Origin: Bacteroidota bacterium
Lineage (GTDB): Bacteria > Bacteroidota > Bacteroidia > Chitinophagales > Saprospiraceae
Direction: 5' to 3'
DNA length: 50,926 nucleotides
Assembly (NCBI GenBank): GCA_011321935.1
Contig: DROJ01000326.1
Span: 1 to 50,926 of the forward strand
Positions 1-8,200 of this stretch are shown piece after piece (positions within the stretch are counted from its first letter, which is position 1; each line of letters opens with the position of its first letter). The translations under genes and the position numbers were made by a program. The notes beneath the pieces were generated by a model, which saw only the letters and a program-made list of their open reading frames with translations, did no database searches and was not told the origin of the DNA.

Positions 1-1299
1 AACTTCGTCAATTATTTTCTCCAAAAAACCTTCGTCGGCGCTTTGAATTAAATTCATTTCTTTTGCCAGTTCCAGTGCGGCTATATTTGGTTTATTTATT
101 ATTTCAGGAAACAGGCGCTGATAGGCAATCGAAGCACTCACCTTCCCATCTTCAATTAATTGAATAAATTCGGCAAGCCTTTTTGTGGAAACGGGAAACA
201 TTTCCAGCGCTATATTTTTTTCCGTCAAATACGGGTTTATTTTATTGATAATCAGATTAGCGGCAGCTTTACAATGCGGCGTATATTTTATTAATTCCAT
301 AAAATATAAAGCCGTGTTTTTTTCAGCGGTCAATAATTCGGCATCATATACGGACAGCTTATATTTTGAAATAAATTGTTCAAACAATTCATTCGGCAGC
401 GCAGGCAAAGCCTTTTTTATTTCCTCCACATATTGTTCCGACAATACAACGGGCGGCAGATCGGGGTCGGGAAAGTAGCGGTAATCATGTGCGCTTTCTT
501 TATCTCGCATCGGCGTGGTGACGCCTGTTGCCGGATTAAAATTCAGGGTTTCCATAGTTACCTCGCCGCCGCTCTCAATTAAATCAATTTGCCGCATCGT
601 TTCATATTTAATGGCCTGCCGGGCAAATTTCATGGAGTTCACATTTTTTATCTCGCAGCGTTCGCCATATCCTGTTTCTCCTTTTTTCCTTACCGAAACA
701 TTCACGTCGCAGCGCATCGAACCTTCCTGCATATTGCCGTCCGATATATCGAGGTAGCGGGCCAGTTGGCGCATCGCCGTCATAAAGGCATCCACCTCCT
801 CGCCGGAGCGCAGGTCGGGCTCGGAAACGATTTCGAGCAGCGGCGTGCCTGCCCGGTTCAGGTCAATCAATGAATAATGCGGGTCTTGGTCGTGGATGGA
901 TTTTCCTGCATCTTCCTCCATATGTATATGGTGCAGGCGGATGTATTTTTTTGCCTCCCCTACCCTCACTTCCATCCCCCCCCCAACGCAGACAGGCAGG
1001 CGGTCTTGGGTGATTTGATAGCCTTTTGGCAAGTCCAGGTAAAAATAATTTTTTCGGTCAAAACAATTGCGCAAATTAATTTTGCTGCCCAATGCCAACC
1101 CGAGGCGGACGGCATATTCTACCTGCTTTTTATTGAGCCGTGGCAAGGTGCCGGGATGACCGAGGGAGATGGCGCTGACATGTGTATTTGGTGCTGCACC
1201 AAAGGTCACATCGTCGCCGCAAAAGGCTTTGCTCTCGGTGGAAAGTTGGAGGTGGATTTCGAGGCCGATCACGGTTTCGTACTGGTCGTAAATTGACAT
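1..1299 (-). CDS. gatB: Aspartyl/glutamyl-tRNA amidotransferase subunit B (partial, 3' end outside window)
   Basis: GatB binds misacylated Glu-tRNA(Gln) or Asp-tRNA(Asn) and, with GatA and GatC, amidates it in the cytoplasm so that Gln- or Asn-tRNA is made without a dedicated synthetase. The reverse strand is open from the ATG at 1297-1299 to the window edge (433 codons; the family is about 475-490 residues, so only the C-terminal tail is missing). Visible signatures in order are VIGLEIHLQLSTESKAFC near residue 6, PKGYQITQ, NRAGTPLLEIVSEPD, GSMRCDVNVSVR, EIKNVNSMKF and DYRYFPDPDLPP. A run of nine G residues codes a triple glycine near residue 108 and keeps frame. The gene next upstream ends at 1383, with a terminator between, so gatB probably has its own promoter. 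Assignment is secure. Confidence 0.97.
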   Translation of the reverse strand, partial: MSIYDQYETVIGLEIHLQLSTESKAFCGDDVTFGAAPNTHVSAISLGHPGTLPRLNKKQVEYAVRLGLALGSKINLRNCFDRKNYFYLDLPKGYQITQDRLPVCVGGGMEVRVGEAKKYIRLHHIHMEEDAGKSIHDQDPHYSLIDLNRAGTPLLEIVSEPDLRSGEEVDAFMTAMRQLARYLDISDGNMQEGSMRCDVNVSVRKKGETGYGERCEIKNVNSMKFARQAIKYETMRQIDLIESGGEVTMETLNFNPATGVTTPMRDKESAHDYRYFPDPDLPPVVLSEQYVEEIKKALPALPNELFEQFISKYKLSVYDAELLTAEKNTALYFMELIKYTPHCKAAANLIINKINPYLTEKNIALEMFPVSTKRLAEFIQLIEDGKVSASIAYQRLFPEIINKPNIAALELAKEMNLIQSADEGFLEKIIDEV

Positions 1300-1309
1300 G
1301 TTTATTTTA

Positions 1310-1349
1310 TTAAAAACAATACGGGGCGGTGTTGCCGTCCCGTATTGTT
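1310..1349 (-). terminator. Rho-independent terminator after the lipoprotein gene
   Basis: An 11-bp perfect stem (arms 1315-1325 and 1339-1349, AACAATACGGG and its complement) is followed on the minus strand by a T run at 1312-1316. It lies about 35 bases beyond the stop of the lipoprotein gene and just before the gatB start, so it should separate the two transcripts. Confidence 0.75.
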
Positions 1350-1382
1350 AAATTCTATTTGTCGTCAACAGCCTGATACAAA

Positions 1383-2222
1383 TTAATCTATTAACGCACA
1401 TTGTTTGGTGTCTTGGGAGATGCCGTATATTTTATATGAACGATCATCTGTCCCTTCTATAAGGACTATATTTGCCCTAATAAATTCAATTATAAATACA
1501 GCATCTTTTGGCACATCTTCAAAAAAAGAACTCGGCATAATGCCGCTTCCAGTATCTTGCAGCCATGCTGCTTTATAGTAATAATCAGTATTCCCCAATT
1601 CATCCAAAGGCGTATTTAATTTAGTCCCCGACCAAGTCAAAACAACCAAAATGCCATTGCTGTTATTAGGGTCTATATTCCAATTTATTTCGAATCCGTT
1701 CCTGCTAAGGCCGTAATAATTGGTAAGATCAATTAGCCCAGTATTGCTAAATTCGGAAATTTCTATTGGGAGGGGAATATATATAGACTCATCAAAAATT
1801 TTGGAACCATCCCTTGTTAAAGAAAAATCAACCTCTTTACCAAAATCGTCAGATAGTTCGGTTGCCAGATCATAGGAATTGTTCAGGGTATTACCCTCTA
1901 ATAAGTAGAAACCATCGGGAACAAAATTCAATTTATACCCACCAATAGAATATTGCCCACCATCCGTTCTTTCTGCGTCTGGCACTGATCTATACTTTGC
2001 GAACAGCTCTCCTATTGAGGTGCTTTTGTTTGGTTCTTTTTCAATAGCAATTCTGGCTACTCCATCTGTATAAACTCCATAATTTGCATATATTTTCAGT
2101 TCGTCTTTAGCCTCATTATAATCTTCTATTCCGTATAGTTTAGCATAATTCGGCGTGACATCATCTTTTCTACACGAAAAGAAAACCAGGCCAAGCAATA
2201 AAGGAAAAAATATTTTTTTCAT
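1383..2222 (-). CDS. Predicted lipoprotein of unknown function
   Basis: The product is 279 residues. The chosen ATG (2220-2222) gives a short basic N-terminus, a hydrophobic segment and a lipobox LVFFSC with the acylated Cys at residue 17, followed by RKDD as in many Bacteroidota lipoproteins. The mature part is acidic and soluble, with no domain I recognise. An alternative upstream in-frame start would add 12 residues coded mostly by the inserted palindromic element and would bury the signal peptide. The ATG itself lies in the 8-bp target duplication of that element, so the gene's original leader and ribosome-binding region are now about 190 bases away. A strong terminator follows. Function is unknown; surface or periplasmic location is inferred from the signal. 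Confidence 0.75.
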   Translation of the reverse strand: MKKIFFPLLLGLVFFSCRKDDVTPNYAKLYGIEDYNEAKDELKIYANYGVYTDGVARIAIEKEPNKSTSIGELFAKYRSVPDAERTDGGQYSIGGYKLNFVPDGFYLLEGNTLNNSYDLATELSDDFGKEVDFSLTRDGSKIFDESIYIPLPIEISEFSNTGLIDLTNYYGLSRNGFEINWNIDPNNSNGILVVLTWSGTKLNTPLDELGNTDYYYKAAWLQDTGSGIMPSSFFEDVPKDAVFIIEFIRANIVLIEGTDDRSYKIYGISQDTKQCALID

Positions 2223-2226
2223 AACG

Positions 2227-2402
2227 GGTAGTGTTAATTTTGACGTGATTTCAAGCACTTAGGCCAAGCCCCCGTCTCCGCTGCTTTGTCATCCGCCTAA
2301 AGGCGGATGACAAAGCAGCGGAGACGGGGGCTTGAGTGCTTCTTGAGTGCTTGGAAATCAGATAAACATGTTTCTGCCTATCACGTCAAAATTAACACTA
2401 CC
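2227..2402. mobile_element. Miniature inverted-repeat element with 8-bp target duplication
   Basis: The 176-bp unit has perfect 23-bp terminal inverted repeats (2227-2249 and 2380-2402, outer end GGTAGTGTTAATTTTGACG). Between them is a second perfect 34-bp palindrome (2265-2298 and 2301-2334, loop AA). The identical octamer TCATAACG flanks it at 2219-2226 and 2403-2410, which is what transposition with an 8-bp staggered cut leaves. It has no coding capacity, so it must be mobilised in trans. The left duplication contains the lipoprotein ATG. The transposase family cannot be told from these ends alone. Confidence 0.85.
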
Positions 2403-2516
2403 TCATAACGTTTTTTGTTTAGATAGGTTAAAAAAAAAATTGGCTTGCTAAATTCAAGTAGTAAGTGCAACGTTAAAAAAAACTGATATTAATTTAATTT
2501 TCATAGTCACTCAAAA

Positions 2517-2771
2517 TCATTTTTCAACCAAACCAAAATACGATGCTATATCAACAAATTTCCCTGCCCTGTAATCCCTTTCTGCTTCCAATGCCTTTCT
2601 CTTTAATTCGTCATCCGACATAGGCATTAAATGCGATCCGTATTTTTTTATAAATTCAGCATCAGTGTCATCGGATATGTTCAGCAGTTTTTTTATGCTC
2701 TTAATAATCTGCTCATCATCAACCTCCGCCAATTTTTGGATGATTTTTATTTTTTCCAGTTGAATATCCAT
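2517..2771 (-). CDS. Small antitoxin-like protein, no toxin partner
   Basis: The product is 84 residues, mostly helical and charged. Its first third (LEKIKIIQKLAEVDDEQII) resembles the N-termini of many small Bacteroidota proteins that sit upstream of RelE/ParE-type toxins. This likeness is from memory of the family, not from a search. The region downstream on the minus strand (2411-2516) has no toxin gene, only a 9-codon frame and an A/T-rich stretch before the palindromic element, so it is either an orphan antitoxin or an unrelated small protein. It is transcribed away from purH, whose end lies about 50 bases upstream. Confidence 0.55.
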   Translation of the reverse strand: MDIQLEKIKIIQKLAEVDDEQIIKSIKKLLNISDDTDAEFIKKYGSHLMPMSDDELKRKALEAERDYRAGKFVDIASYFGLVEK

Positions 2772-2819
2772 GTCATTTTATTTTTTCCAAAAATAAGATA
2801 ATCCCTCTTGCCCTCCAAG

Positions 2820-4340
2820 TCAATGCTTAAAATGCCGATGCCCCGTCATCACCATTGCCATGCCTGCCCCGTCGCAATAATCAATGCTCTGCTGATCCTT
2901 GATAGAGCCGCCGGGCTGAATAACTGCCTTCACCCCTGCCTTGTCCGCTATCTCCACGCAGTCGGGAAAAGGGAAAAAAGCATCGGAGGCCATCACCGCA
3001 CCTTCCAGATCAAAACCAAAAGCTTTGGCCTTGTTGATCGCCTGCCGCAGCGCATCCACGCGCGAAGGTTGGCCGCAGCCCATGCCGATCAACTGCTTGT
3101 TTTTTATCAAAGCAATGCCGTTCGATTTTAAATGTTTTACGGCAATATTGGCAAAAAGCAGGTCACTGATCTGCTCGGCTGTGGGGGCAACTTTGGTGGC
3201 TGTTTTGAGGTCAGCTTTGGTTTCGGTGCGCAGGTCGGTGTCCTGTTCCACCACGCCATTCAATAAGCTGCGGAAAGAACGGGGGCGCACAAAGAAGTCT
3301 TTTATTTTCAATAAAATGCGTTTCTTTTTTTTCTTTAAAAACTCCAGCGCATCGGCGGCAAAATCAGGAGCAATAAGCACTTCGTAAAAGAGCCGGTCAA
3401 TCTCTTTTGCCGTCTCCAAATCCACCTCCCGGTTGCAAACAAAGATGCCGCCGAATGCGGAAACATTGTCGCAGGCGAGCGCCGCCGTCCATGCCCCGTG
3501 CAGGGTTTGGCGGCTTGCGAGGCCGCAGGTATTGGTGTGTTTCAGGATGGCAAAAGTCGGTTCGGCATCTTTGAATTCGCGCATGACCTGCACCGCCGCA
3601 TCAATGTCAACGAGGTTGTTATAGCTGATGGCCTTCCCGTTCAGCTTCACAAATATTTTATCAAAATCACCAAAAAAGACGCCGCCCTGGTGCGGGTTTT
3701 CGCCGTAGCGCAAAATGTCCGAACGGTGGATGCTGTATTTAAAAGAAAGGTCGGCAGTGCCTTCGTTGAAATAATTAAAGATGGCCACATCGTAATTGGA
3801 GGAGACCTTGAAAGCCCTGCGGGCCAGTTCCTTGCGGTCGGCCAAATCCATAAAACCCTGTTTTTCTTTCAGCAGTTTTTCGAGCAAGGGGTACTCATTT
3901 TTGGAAGGCACAACGGCCACGTCCTTAAAATTTTTGGCCGCCGCCCTGATAAGCGAAATGCCGCCGATGTCAATTTTTTCGATGATGGTGGCCTCGTCGT
4001 CGGTACTGGCCACTGTCTCCTCAAAGGGATAAAGGTCAACGATCACGAGGTCAATTTCAGGAATGTCGAACTCGGCCAATTGCGCCCGGTGCGCCTCTTC
4101 CCGGCGGGCGAGTATGCCGCCAAAAACTTTTGGGTGCAGCGTCTTTACCCGCCCGTCCAAAATGGAGGGATAGGAGGTCAGGTTCTCGACCGTTTTCACA
4201 GGCACGCCGAGTTTTTCAATATAGCGCTGCGTGCCGCCGGTGGAGTAAATGGTGACGCCGAGCTGCTGCAGTTCGAGGACGGTGTTTTCCAGCCCTTCTT
4301 TGTGGAAAACGGAAATGAGTGCGGATTTGATTTTTTTCAT
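2820..4340 (-). CDS. purH: Bifunctional AICAR transformylase / IMP cyclohydrolase
   Basis: PurH catalyses the last two steps of de novo purine synthesis: formyl transfer from 10-formyl-THF to AICAR, then ring closure to IMP. The N-terminal MGS-like cyclohydrolase domain (about residues 1-150) shows SALISVFHK, a STGGT phosphate-binding motif and KTLHPKVFGGIL. The transformylase domain follows with LRYGENPHQ, the KHTNTCG catalytic lysine-histidine motif, SDAFFPFPD and QPGGSIKDQ near the C-terminus. At 506 residues it has normal length. The ATG at 4338-4340 is preferred because MKKIKSALISVFHK matches the usual N-terminus; an upstream in-frame start would add nine residues. It appears to be transcribed alone, with a long non-coding stretch upstream. 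Confidence 0.97.
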   Translation of the reverse strand: MKKIKSALISVFHKEGLENTVLELQQLGVTIYSTGGTQRYIEKLGVPVKTVENLTSYPSILDGRVKTLHPKVFGGILARREEAHRAQLAEFDIPEIDLVIVDLYPFEETVASTDDEATIIEKIDIGGISLIRAAAKNFKDVAVVPSKNEYPLLEKLLKEKQGFMDLADRKELARRAFKVSSNYDVAIFNYFNEGTADLSFKYSIHRSDILRYGENPHQGGVFFGDFDKIFVKLNGKAISYNNLVDIDAAVQVMREFKDAEPTFAILKHTNTCGLASRQTLHGAWTAALACDNVSAFGGIFVCNREVDLETAKEIDRLFYEVLIAPDFAADALEFLKKKKKRILLKIKDFFVRPRSFRSLLNGVVEQDTDLRTETKADLKTATKVAPTAEQISDLLFANIAVKHLKSNGIALIKNKQLIGMGCGQPSRVDALRQAINKAKAFGFDLEGAVMASDAFFPFPDCVEIADKAGVKAVIQPGGSIKDQQSIDYCDGAGMAMVMTGHRHFKH

Positions 4341-4861
4341 AGTACATCGGCAGGCGGCAAATAGCAAGCGAAATTACCCCGTCTGCGGTTTGCCGTAAAA
4401 TGCTGGTTTGTAAAAAAAATTGTTTTTGTGAAAAAGAGGGCAAAGGTAAGGTTAATGCAGAAGTTTGCCCGGTAGGGAATGGCTTTAGAAAAGGGTTTTA
4501 GGGAGTTTTTAATAAAAACACATAATCCAAAAACAGGATGCTGACTTATGGGAAAATTTGTTCGCAAAACGAGGAACCCAATGAAGTATAAAAGGCCGGA
4601 ATATTAACTTCGGGCACAAAACAAAAACAAAGAACTGTCTCCTGAAAGCCATCAATTCCAGAGTGTTCAATAATTCAGGAACCTGACTTATAAAATAACT
4701 TGGTTGGACAACAAGCATATTGCCCCCTTTCTTTGTGGCTGTGAATGGTAATTTAAAAAAGCTGATTAATTAGGAGTGGATATTGGAAATCAGCTATTAG
4801 GTATCATAAAAATCAATACCTAATACCTGATTCCAAATACCACTTTTAAACATGTTCTCTC
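4341..4861. other. Non-coding upstream region of purH
   Basis: About 520 bases hold no open frame with recognisable protein features. The purH promoter and leader must lie at the left end (minus strand). I see a short imperfect direct repetition around 4797-4845 (variants of AATACCTAATACC), and no tRNA or riboswitch that I recognise. Confidence 0.5.
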
Positions 4862-4970
4862 CTATTTTTCCCAAATACAGGACTTCAAGTCCTAAGCTGT
4901 GAAAACTTTGGGACTATTTCATATAGGATTTATACGGTTCATTGCCCGATGGCAGTGAACCGTTTTTTTT
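4862..4970 (+). ncRNA. Candidate structured small RNA ending in an intrinsic terminator
   Basis: No plus-strand gene lies upstream, yet a good terminator is present: stem 4935-4946 / 4951-4962 (12 bp, one G-T pair), loop CGAT, then eight T at 4963-4970. Just before it are nested complementary segments TCCCAAA (4869-4875) with TTTGGGA (4907-4913), enclosing AGGACTT / AAGTCCT (4879-4893). A structured domain followed by a terminator, with no coding frame, is what an independent sRNA looks like. No family is recognised. The promoter would lie before about 4862, where TATTTTTC (4863-4870) only loosely resembles a Bacteroidota -7 box. Confidence 0.4.
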
Positions 4971-5043
4971 CGCACATGCCCGGCCATAAGCACTGCCAAA
5001 TAAAACCCACGGATAAGGGAAGTGGCAAAAGACAAACTACCAA

Positions 5044-5173
5044 TCAAACAGGATTGAACACAGATTGAACAGATTGAACTGATTTCCGCAGATTATTTGC
5101 TCTATTATCAATAAATCTGCGGAAATCTGTTCAATCAGTTCAATCTGTTCAATCTGTGTTCAATCCTGTTTGA
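5044..5173. repeat. Large extragenic palindrome built of GATTGAACA units
   Basis: The left arm begins TCAAACAGGATTGAACACAG and the right arm ends with its exact complement. About 40 bp pair perfectly, then a CCGCAGATT / AATCTGCGG inner stem follows with an A/T-rich loop around 5091-5112. The right arm carries one extra 9-base unit, so the arms consist of repeated (A)GATTGAAC modules. No open frame and no flanking duplication were found. It looks like a REP-like intergenic palindrome. Confidence 0.75.
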
Positions 5174-5198
5174 CAGGGAAGTTTTCTTGCTCCCTAAA

Positions 5199-5232
5199 AA
5201 CAAAAAGAAAAGCCGCCCCAAACAGGACGGCC
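5199..5232 (-). terminator. Probable terminator of the DUF1508-repeat gene
   Basis: On the minus strand an imperfect GCCGTCC...GGGGCGGC stem (5212-5231) is followed by a T-rich run interrupted by single bases (5199-5211). It lies about 55 bases after the stop at 5289. Confidence 0.5.
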
Positions 5233-5288
5233 TTCACGAGTAATTATCTCAGGATGAATATCTGTTCACCCATTAAACCTAAGAATTG

Positions 5289-8200
5289 TCATTTCGGACA
5301 GAAAAAGAAGTGGTTGCCGCAGGTCTTCATGAACTGCATGTGGCAGCCATTGGCCGCTTTGATGCGGAAGGCTTCCAGGTCTTTTCCTTTTGTATCGAGG
5401 CTGGCATAGATCGTTTTATGGGCTTTGCCATAGCCCATATAGCCCTTCGTGCCCGGTGTCAGGGTGACTTCCGAGAACATGCTGGCATCCGCATCACCAA
5501 AGCCGTTGGCGTAACCCATGCCTTTGAACAGGCGGTCGAGGAAACGCTTGTCGGTGGCGCTGCTGCCGTACCTGCGCTTGAGTTTGTTGTAAAAACCTGC
5601 AGCGTCGAGGCTGTGCGAGTTCCCGAACTCTGGGTAAGTGCCGAGCCTTTTCAGTGACTTCGCCCTGCTCGTAGATACACCGCTGAACATGCCGCTGCCG
5701 AAGCTGCCGCAATCGCAGACTGCTGGTGGCGGAGGTGCAGGAGCGGGTTCTGGCTCTGGTGCAGGTGCCGTTGTCTCTGGCGCAGGCGTTGGTGCTTTCT
5801 CTTCCACTTTTGGCGGTGGCGGAGGAGCGGTAGCGCAACCACTGCAGCCACAGCAACCATCACTGAAAAACAAGCAATACAGCAACAACAACAACGGCAA
5901 GAGCATCAACCACCACCAGTTAAACCCGCCCGAAGCCGCAGCCACAGGCGGTGGTGGAGGAGTTGGTGCAGGTGGCGGAGGAGGAGGTGGCGGAGGAGGC
6001 GTAGCGGCCACCGCTACTGCGGCTGCGGCCCCTGCGGCGGCAACAGGTACTGCTGCTACCACTTTTATTTTCTCCAAACAACTGCGCCCTACTTCCCGTC
6101 CGGTCTCGTCCTTCAATACACGGATGCGGTATTTTCCTTTTTTGATCTCCTCGTACATGTCGTCGTTATCAATGTGCTTGAGCACGCCCGACAGTTCAAA
6201 ATCCCGCTCTTTTGGGTCGGTAAAACCTTCGCTACGGATGCGGACTTTGCCGTTGTCTTTATAGACCGCAAAGTAGAGTTGGCCGTTGTCGTGTTTGAAC
6301 AAGGCCACCTTGTTCTCTTTGTCGGTTATGGTGCGCCCTTCGTATTCTTCGCACTTGAGGTAGTCGTCTTCTTTTGGCGGAGGCACGGCGGCCACTACCC
6401 TTTCGAGGCAGGTACGGCCTACTTCCCTTCCCGTTTCATCTTTCAAAATGCGCATGCGGTACTTGCCCCTTTCGAGGACTTCGTACATGTCGTCGTTGTC
6501 GAGGTGTTTCAGTGCCGACGACAGTTCATCGTCCCGCAATTTGGCATCCCGGAAGCCTTCGCTGCGCAGGCGCACATTGCCTTTGTCGTCGTAAATGGCG
6601 AAGTAGAACTGGCCATCGTCGTGCTTGAAGAAGACCGCATTTTTTTGCTTGTCGTTCACCTTGCGGTTCTGGTAAGCGGAGCATGGCAAGTAGTCATCTT
6701 CCTTTTCTTCGGGCGTTACGGCAGCGGCAACCGCTACTGCGGCGGCGGCCAATTTGGCTGTCCGTGCAGAAGGCAGCCAGGCCATTGCGGCGTCCTTTTC
6801 TTTGTACGGGCAGCTACGGGCAATCTCTTGGTGGTTGCCTGCTTTGAGTACCACAAAGTAGTAGCCCATCTTCTCTTCTATCTTAAAACGCTCCTCCAGT
6901 TCCCTGTTTTTGATAACCGAAGCAATGCCGTTGTCCCGCGCTTTTTCAGTGGTGTAGCCTTCCGAACGCATCACAACTTCTCCATCTTCGACCCATGCGA
7001 AGTAGTACTCTCCCTCATGCTCGAAAGTGGCAAAATCAGGATGCTCTTCTGAAGTTTGGCCAGCCCTTGCTTTGTATTCTTTACAGGCGAGGTAGTCGTC
7101 GTCCTTGCGCTCCGGTTTTGGAGGAGGTGCGGCGGCGGCGAGTTTGGCAGCCCTTGCTTTTTCCCTTTCGCTCGGGAAGAGGGCCATAGCGGCGGCTTTG
7201 TCCTTGTACGGGCAACTGCGGGCAATCTCTTGGTGGTTGCCCGCTTTCAGCACCACAAAGAAGTGGTTCATCTTTTCGTCTATGCTGTAACGCTCTTCGA
7301 GCTCCCTGTTTTTGGTGACCGAGGCGATGCCATTGTCCCTTGCTTTTTCGGTGGTGTAGCCTTCCGAGCGCATCAGCACTTCGCCATCTTCGACCCATGC
7401 GAAGTAGTACTCGCCCTCGTGTTCAAAAGTGGCAAAATCCGGATGTGCCTCCGAAGTCTGGCCTGCCCTTGCCTTGTATTCTTTGCAGGCAAGATAGTCA
7501 TCGTCTTTTCGCTTGGCGGCAGCGGCGGCGGCTTCTTTAGCTTTGCGCGCAGCTTCTTCTTCCGCTTTTTTCTTTGCTTCCGCTTCGGCAGCGAGGCGGG
7601 CTTCCTCTTCTGCTTTTTTCTTTGCTTCGGCTTCGGCAGCAAGACGGGCAGCTTCTTCCTCTGCTTTCCTTTTTGCTTCCGCTTCGGCAGCGAGGCGGGC
7701 AGCTTCTTCTTCCTCGGCTTTTCTCCTCATCATGCCCATTGACCAACGTGCGCCTTCCCGTTCTTCCGAACCTGCACCGATGGTAGATTCCTCTCCACTT
7801 ACCCATGCCAAAGCAGCATCCCTTGCCTCCGCATTTTCATACGGGCAGCTTCGCCCGATCTCCTGGTGGTTGCCTGCTTTGAGTATGTAAAAGAATTCAC
7901 CGCCTTCCTCGATGCTCTTCCAACGCTCGGGAAGCGGTGCATTTTTGATAACGGAACTGATGCCGTTGTCCCTTGCTTTTTCAGTGGTATAGCCCTCGGA
8001 ACGGAGGTAGGTTTTTCCGCCTTCCCCATTAAACCCAAAATACCATTCTTCCTGCTCTGCATTGAAAAAACGGTGGAAACCCTCGTCGCCTGCATAGCGC
8101 TCGCAGGGCAAGTATTCATCAATACTGGCAGGCGCAGCGGCTGCTTCCCTCACTATCCCCCGGCCTATCAGCAGCCCGATGGCATACTGCATGTCTTCCA

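Noticed and set aside
877-1296. Plus-strand frames over 185-1296
   Set aside because: They are antisense to gatB, whose protein motifs are unmistakable in the minus-strand reading.
3498-4364. 288-codon plus-strand frame over purH
   Set aside because: It is antisense to purH and without protein-like features.
5638-6264. 208-codon plus-strand frame rich in Gly/Ala
   Set aside because: It is the antisense of the proline-rich and membrane part of the DUF1508-repeat gene.
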